Translations under genes and position numbers: made by a program | NCBI GenBank assembly: GCA_902766845.1 | Contig: CACXFD010000021.1 | Coordinates: 1 to 9,730, forward strand | Reading direction: 5' to 3' | DNA: 9,730 nt | DNA from: an uncultured Lachnospiraceae bacterium | Lineage (GTDB): Bacteria; Bacillota; Clostridia; Lachnospirales; Lachnospiraceae | Shown here: piece after piece, positions 7,459 through 9,730 of the stretch | Layout: each line of letters begins with the position of its first letter | Position numbering within the stretch: position 1 is the stretch's first letter | Notes under the pieces: model-generated | The model's database searches: none | Seen by the model: only the letters and a program-made list of their open reading frames with translations | What the model was told of the DNA's origin: nothing

Positions 7459-8379
7459 TTATCTGCCCTGCCGGTCCAGATAACGGCACGCCGCCAGGGC
7501 CGCCACCGCGCCGTCCGCCGCGGCCGTGGTCAGCTGGCGGATCTGCTTGGAGCGGCAGTCGCCGGCCACGAACACGCCGGGCGTTTTCGTCAGGCAGTCT
7601 TCGCCGGACGCAAAATAGCCGTATTCATTGAGCTGCGCGGCGCCGGCAAACGCGCCGTTCTCTGGGATCAGGCCGATGGCCACGAACAGGCCATCGCACG
7701 GGACCGTCTTCTCCTCGCCCGTTTCCACCTCGCGCACCTGCACGCCGGTCAGCTCTCCGCCCTCCTGCGTCAGGCCCGTGATCCGCAGCCCGGTCATCAC
7801 GCTCACGTTCTCCCGGCCGGCCAGCACGTCCTGCAGCAGCTTTTCCCCGGTCAGCTCCGGCAGATCCTGCAGAATGGTCACATGGCTGCACTTGCCGGAC
7901 AGCAGGACGGCCTCCTGCAGCGCGGAATTGCCGCCGCCGGCCACGCAGACGCTGCGTCCCGCGTAGAAGTCCCCGTCGCAGACCGCGCAGTACGATACGC
8001 CGTTCCCGACCAGCTCCGCCTCGCCGGGCACGCCGAGCATGCGGTGTTTGACGCCGGTCGCGAGGATCACGGCGCCGGCTTCGAACCGGCTTCCCTCTTC
8101 CGTGGTCACGACCTGCCGGCCCTCTTCCTGCGCAAGCCCCGTCACGGTCTCCAGCTCCACCTCCGCGCCGAGCGCGAGGACCTGTTCAAACAGATGGTCC
8201 GCGAATTCATTCCCGCTCATCTGCATGGTGCCGGGATAATTCTCCACCTTGGGCGAATGGGTGATCTGTCCGCCCATGCCGCTCTTTTCGATGATCAGCA
8301 CGCTCCGGCCCGCGCGCAGGGCGTACAGAGCCGCGGTCATGCCCGCGCAGCCTCCTCCGACGACGATGATATCTGTCAT
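7459..8379 (-). CDS. trxB: Thioredoxin-reductase-like FAD disulfide oxidoreductase with atypical nucleotide site
   Basis: This 306-residue flavoprotein has the low-molecular-weight thioredoxin reductase layout. The N-terminal FAD site is GGGCAGM (residues 8-14), with GMGGQITHSPKVENYPG after it. The redox pair is Cys131/Cys134 in CAVCDGDF. The second Rossmann motif is GGGNSA (148-153), and the FAD-binding end is VFVAGDCRSKQIRQLTTAAADGAVAA. It would transfer electrons through FAD to a redoxin disulfide. The NADPH 2'-phosphate motif HRRxxxR is absent: QDLPELT stands there, with Asp172 aligned to the first Arg. The donor may therefore be NADH or something else (inference). AGAGGG (8388-8393) lies 8 nt before the ATG. 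No clear promoter is seen upstream. The gene follows nrdD on the same strand, so the redoxin domain of NrdD is a likely partner. The gene symbol is by family. Confidence 0.9.
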   Translation of the reverse strand: MTDIIVVGGGCAGMTAALYALRAGRSVLIIEKSGMGGQITHSPKVENYPGTMQMSGNEFADHLFEQVLALGAEVELETVTGLAQEEGRQVVTTEEGSRFEAGAVILATGVKHRMLGVPGEAELVGNGVSYCAVCDGDFYAGRSVCVAGGGNSALQEAVLLSGKCSHVTILQDLPELTGEKLLQDVLAGRENVSVMTGLRITGLTQEGGELTGVQVREVETGEEKTVPCDGLFVAIGLIPENGAFAGAAQLNEYGYFASGEDCLTKTPGVFVAGDCRSKQIRQLTTAAADGAVAALAACRYLDRQGR

Positions 8380-8501
8380 GGCTCGTTCCCTCTTCTGTGA
8401 TCTGTTCCTTTCAGGCTGAGATTTCCTGCGGCCGCGCCCACGTTCTTCTGCGGCCGGAATCTGCCGCGATCCGCTGCGGCGCCGCGCCGCATGTCCTTTG
8501 C

Positions 8502-8541
8502 AAAAGGCAGGGGGCGCCTGCGGCGCCCCCTGCCCTGTTTT
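8502..8541 (-). terminator. Intrinsic terminator downstream of nrdD
   Basis: A perfect 13-bp stem, GGCAGGGGGCGCC (8506-8518) with its complement (8522-8534), encloses the 3-base loop TGC. On the minus strand it is followed by TTTTGC, and on the plus strand by CTGTTTT. It lies about 76 nt after the nrdD stop. It probably ends or attenuates the nrdD transcript and would separate it partly from trxB. Confidence 0.8.
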
Positions 8542-8566
8542 CCAAGGCGCTTTCTGCCGGGCCGCG

Positions 8567-8613
8567 GCCGGAGTCCTCCGGCTCTGTACCGGATCCCGCC
8601 CGCTGCGCAGCGG
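8567..8613. repeat. Two short palindromes just after the nrdD stop
   Basis: CCGCTGCGCAGCGG (8600-8613) is a perfect 14-base palindrome starting 3 bases after the nrdD stop codon on the minus strand. GCCGGAG-TC-CTCCGGC (8567-8582) is a second inverted repeat with a 2-base centre. As RNA both could form small hairpins ahead of the larger terminator. They may protect the mRNA end, or simply reflect the high GC content. Confidence 0.45.
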
Positions 8614-8616
8614 TCC

Positions 8617-9730
8617 TTACGCCATCGTGCGAAGCGTGTTCAGATATCCCTTGATCTCCGAAACGCCCTTGTACTTTTCAAAACCGTCTTCGCTCGCAAA
8701 GACCAGCGTCGGGGCCTGGCGCACACCGTAGGCCGCGACCAGATCCGCGCTCTCGTTCGCGTTCAGCTTCTCATACGGGATACCGGCCTTGTCCAGCAGC
8801 GCCATGGCCATCTTGCAGTTCGGGCAGGTAGGCGTGGTGAACAGGTAGGTCCGGGCGCCTTCCGCCGCGGCTTCCCGCAGGACCGTGTCCATGGTCGGAG
8901 CGGCCTGTGCGGTCTCGGGAGCCGGCGCGGCTTCCTGCACCGGAGCGGTCTGCGCCTGCTCTCCCTGCTGAGGATACAGATCCGGACCCGGGGCGGCTTC
9001 ATAGGCCGGACGGCCGGCCTGGGCTCCGCGGATCGGGGCGCCGTGGGTCAGATGCGAGCCCGCGATATCGTACACGCGGCGGTCCTTGTATTCCTGGACC
9101 TTGCCGTCATTCCAGTTCTGGACCGGACGGTAGTAGCCGGTGATGCGGCTGTACACTTCCGTGGGCTGGCCGCAGTGCGGGCAGGTGTACTGCTCGCCGA
9201 CCAGATAGCCGTGATCCTTGCAGATCGAATAGGTCGGGCTCATGGTATAGTACGGAAGCTTGTAGTTCTCGGAGATCTTGCGGACCAGGTTGGCGGCTGC
9301 CTTCCAGTCCGGAAGCTTCTCGCCGAGGAAGGCGTGGAAGACCGTGCCGGAGGTGTACAGCGTCTGCAGCTCGTCCTGCACGTCCAGGGCCGAGAACACG
9401 TCCTCGGTGTAGCCCACGGGCAGATGCGAGGAGTTGGTGTAGTACGGCGTGCCGTTCATGTTCGCGGTGATGATGTCCGGGAACTCTTCCTTATCATGCT
9501 TCGCGAAGCGGTAGGTGGTGGACTCGGCCGGCGTGGCTTCCAGGTTATACAGGTCGCCGTACATCTCCTGATAGTCCGACAGGCGCTCGCGCATGTGGTT
9601 CAGCACGTCCTTCGCGAACTGCTGGGTCTCGGCATGGGTCAGGTCCGCACGCAGCCAGTTGGCGTTCAGGCCCGCTTCGTTCATGCCGATCAGGCCGATG
9701 GTCGAGAAGTGGTTCTCGAACGTGCCCAGA
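8617..9730 (-). CDS. nrdD: Anaerobic (class III) ribonucleoside-triphosphate reductase with fused C-terminal redoxin domain, 5'-truncated
   Basis: NrdD reduces ribonucleoside triphosphates to dNTPs without oxygen using a glycyl radical. The frame is open to the window edge (LGTFENHFSTIGLIGMNE before the first visible Met at 9684), so this is the last 370 residues of a longer protein. Counting from that Met, a metal-binding loop has Cys155-x2-His158 and Cys168-x2-Cys171 (CPHC). Next is SRITGYYRPVQNWN with the likely radical Gly183 (codon 9136-9138). A Pro/Ala/Gln-rich linker (about 214-276) leads to an ~79-residue glutaredoxin/NrdH-like domain with CPNC (287-290) and the expected cis-Pro in QAPTLVF (325). 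The fusion suggests a built-in dithiol donor rather than formate. The radical Cys region is outside the window. No nrdG activase gene is seen. A terminator follows, then trxB. Confidence 0.95.
   Translation of the reverse strand, partial: LGTFENHFSTIGLIGMNEAGLNANWLRADLTHAETQQFAKDVLNHMRERLSDYQEMYGDLYNLEATPAESTTYRFAKHDKEEFPDIITANMNGTPYYTNSSHLPVGYTEDVFSALDVQDELQTLYTSGTVFHAFLGEKLPDWKAAANLVRKISENYKLPYYTMSPTYSICKDHGYLVGEQYTCPHCGQPTEVYSRITGYYRPVQNWNDGKVQEYKDRRVYDIAGSHLTHGAPIRGAQAGRPAYEAAPGPDLYPQQGEQAQTAPVQEAAPAPETAQAAPTMDTVLREAAAEGARTYLFTTPTCPNCKMAMALLDKAGIPYEKLNANESADLVAAYGVRQAPTLVFASEDGFEKYKGVSEIKGYLNTLRTMA

Larger units (their letters stand above)
8380..8616. other. GC-rich intergenic region between nrdD and trxB
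   Basis: This 237-bp gap holds one clear terminator (8502-8541), two smaller palindromes near the nrdD end, a direct repeat of CTGCGGCCG (8426-8434 and 8448-8456), GCGGCCGC (8428-8435) and GCGGCGCCGC (8476-8485). No convincing open reading frame, RNA gene or -35/-10 pair for trxB was seen. trxB may depend on a degenerate promoter here or on read-through from nrdD. Confidence 0.6.

Noticed and set aside
9655..9684. Gly in GMNEAGLN of NrdD as a lost catalytic cysteine
   Set aside because: I recall many relatives having Cys there, but E. coli NrdD has GIHET at the equivalent place, so it is not the radical cysteine. The radical Cys motif should lie upstream of the window.

Overview
The window looks like chromosomal DNA from a GC-rich, probably anaerobic member of the Bacillota. 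This is inferred, not proven. The supports are strong Shine-Dalgarno sites (AAGGAG/AGGAGG), a Gram-positive-type PurF with an N-terminal propeptide and all four Fe-S cysteines, and an oxygen-sensitive glycyl-radical ribonucleotide reductase. No phage, transposon, CRISPR or toxin-antitoxin genes are visible. Both edges cut through genes.

Left part (1-7275, + strand): a tightly packed four-gene operon, pyrG (5' end missing)-purF-carA-carB. Every junction overlaps: ATGA at pyrG/purF and purF/carA, and 8 bp at carA/carB. The first three genes each encode a glutamine amidotransferase, and CarB uses the ammonia released by CarA. The operon therefore groups glutamine-nitrogen-consuming steps of pyrimidine, purine and arginine/carbamoyl-phosphate metabolism rather than one linear pathway. 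A strong hairpin terminator follows carB.

Middle (7276-7458): a tRNA-Gly(CCC) gene on the minus strand, convergent with carB and sharing its terminator. It has a near-consensus promoter (TTGTCA, 17 bp, TATACT). A perfect 14-bp GC-rich inverted repeat is interleaved with that promoter and begins a few bases after the trxB stop codon.

Right part (7459-9730, minus strand): nrdD, the anaerobic class III ribonucleotide reductase (5' end missing), lies upstream of a thioredoxin-reductase-like flavoprotein gene. The NrdD carries a Pro/Ala/Gln-rich linker and a C-terminal CPNC redoxin domain. The reductase keeps its FAD site and CAVC redox centre but lacks the usual NADPH-phosphate motif. Together they suggest a self-contained route for delivering electrons to NrdD. 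A 237-bp GC-rich gap between them holds a strong hairpin terminator. The redoxin fusion with its neighbouring atypical reductase, and the glutamine-amidotransferase operon, are the most interesting parts of an otherwise housekeeping region.
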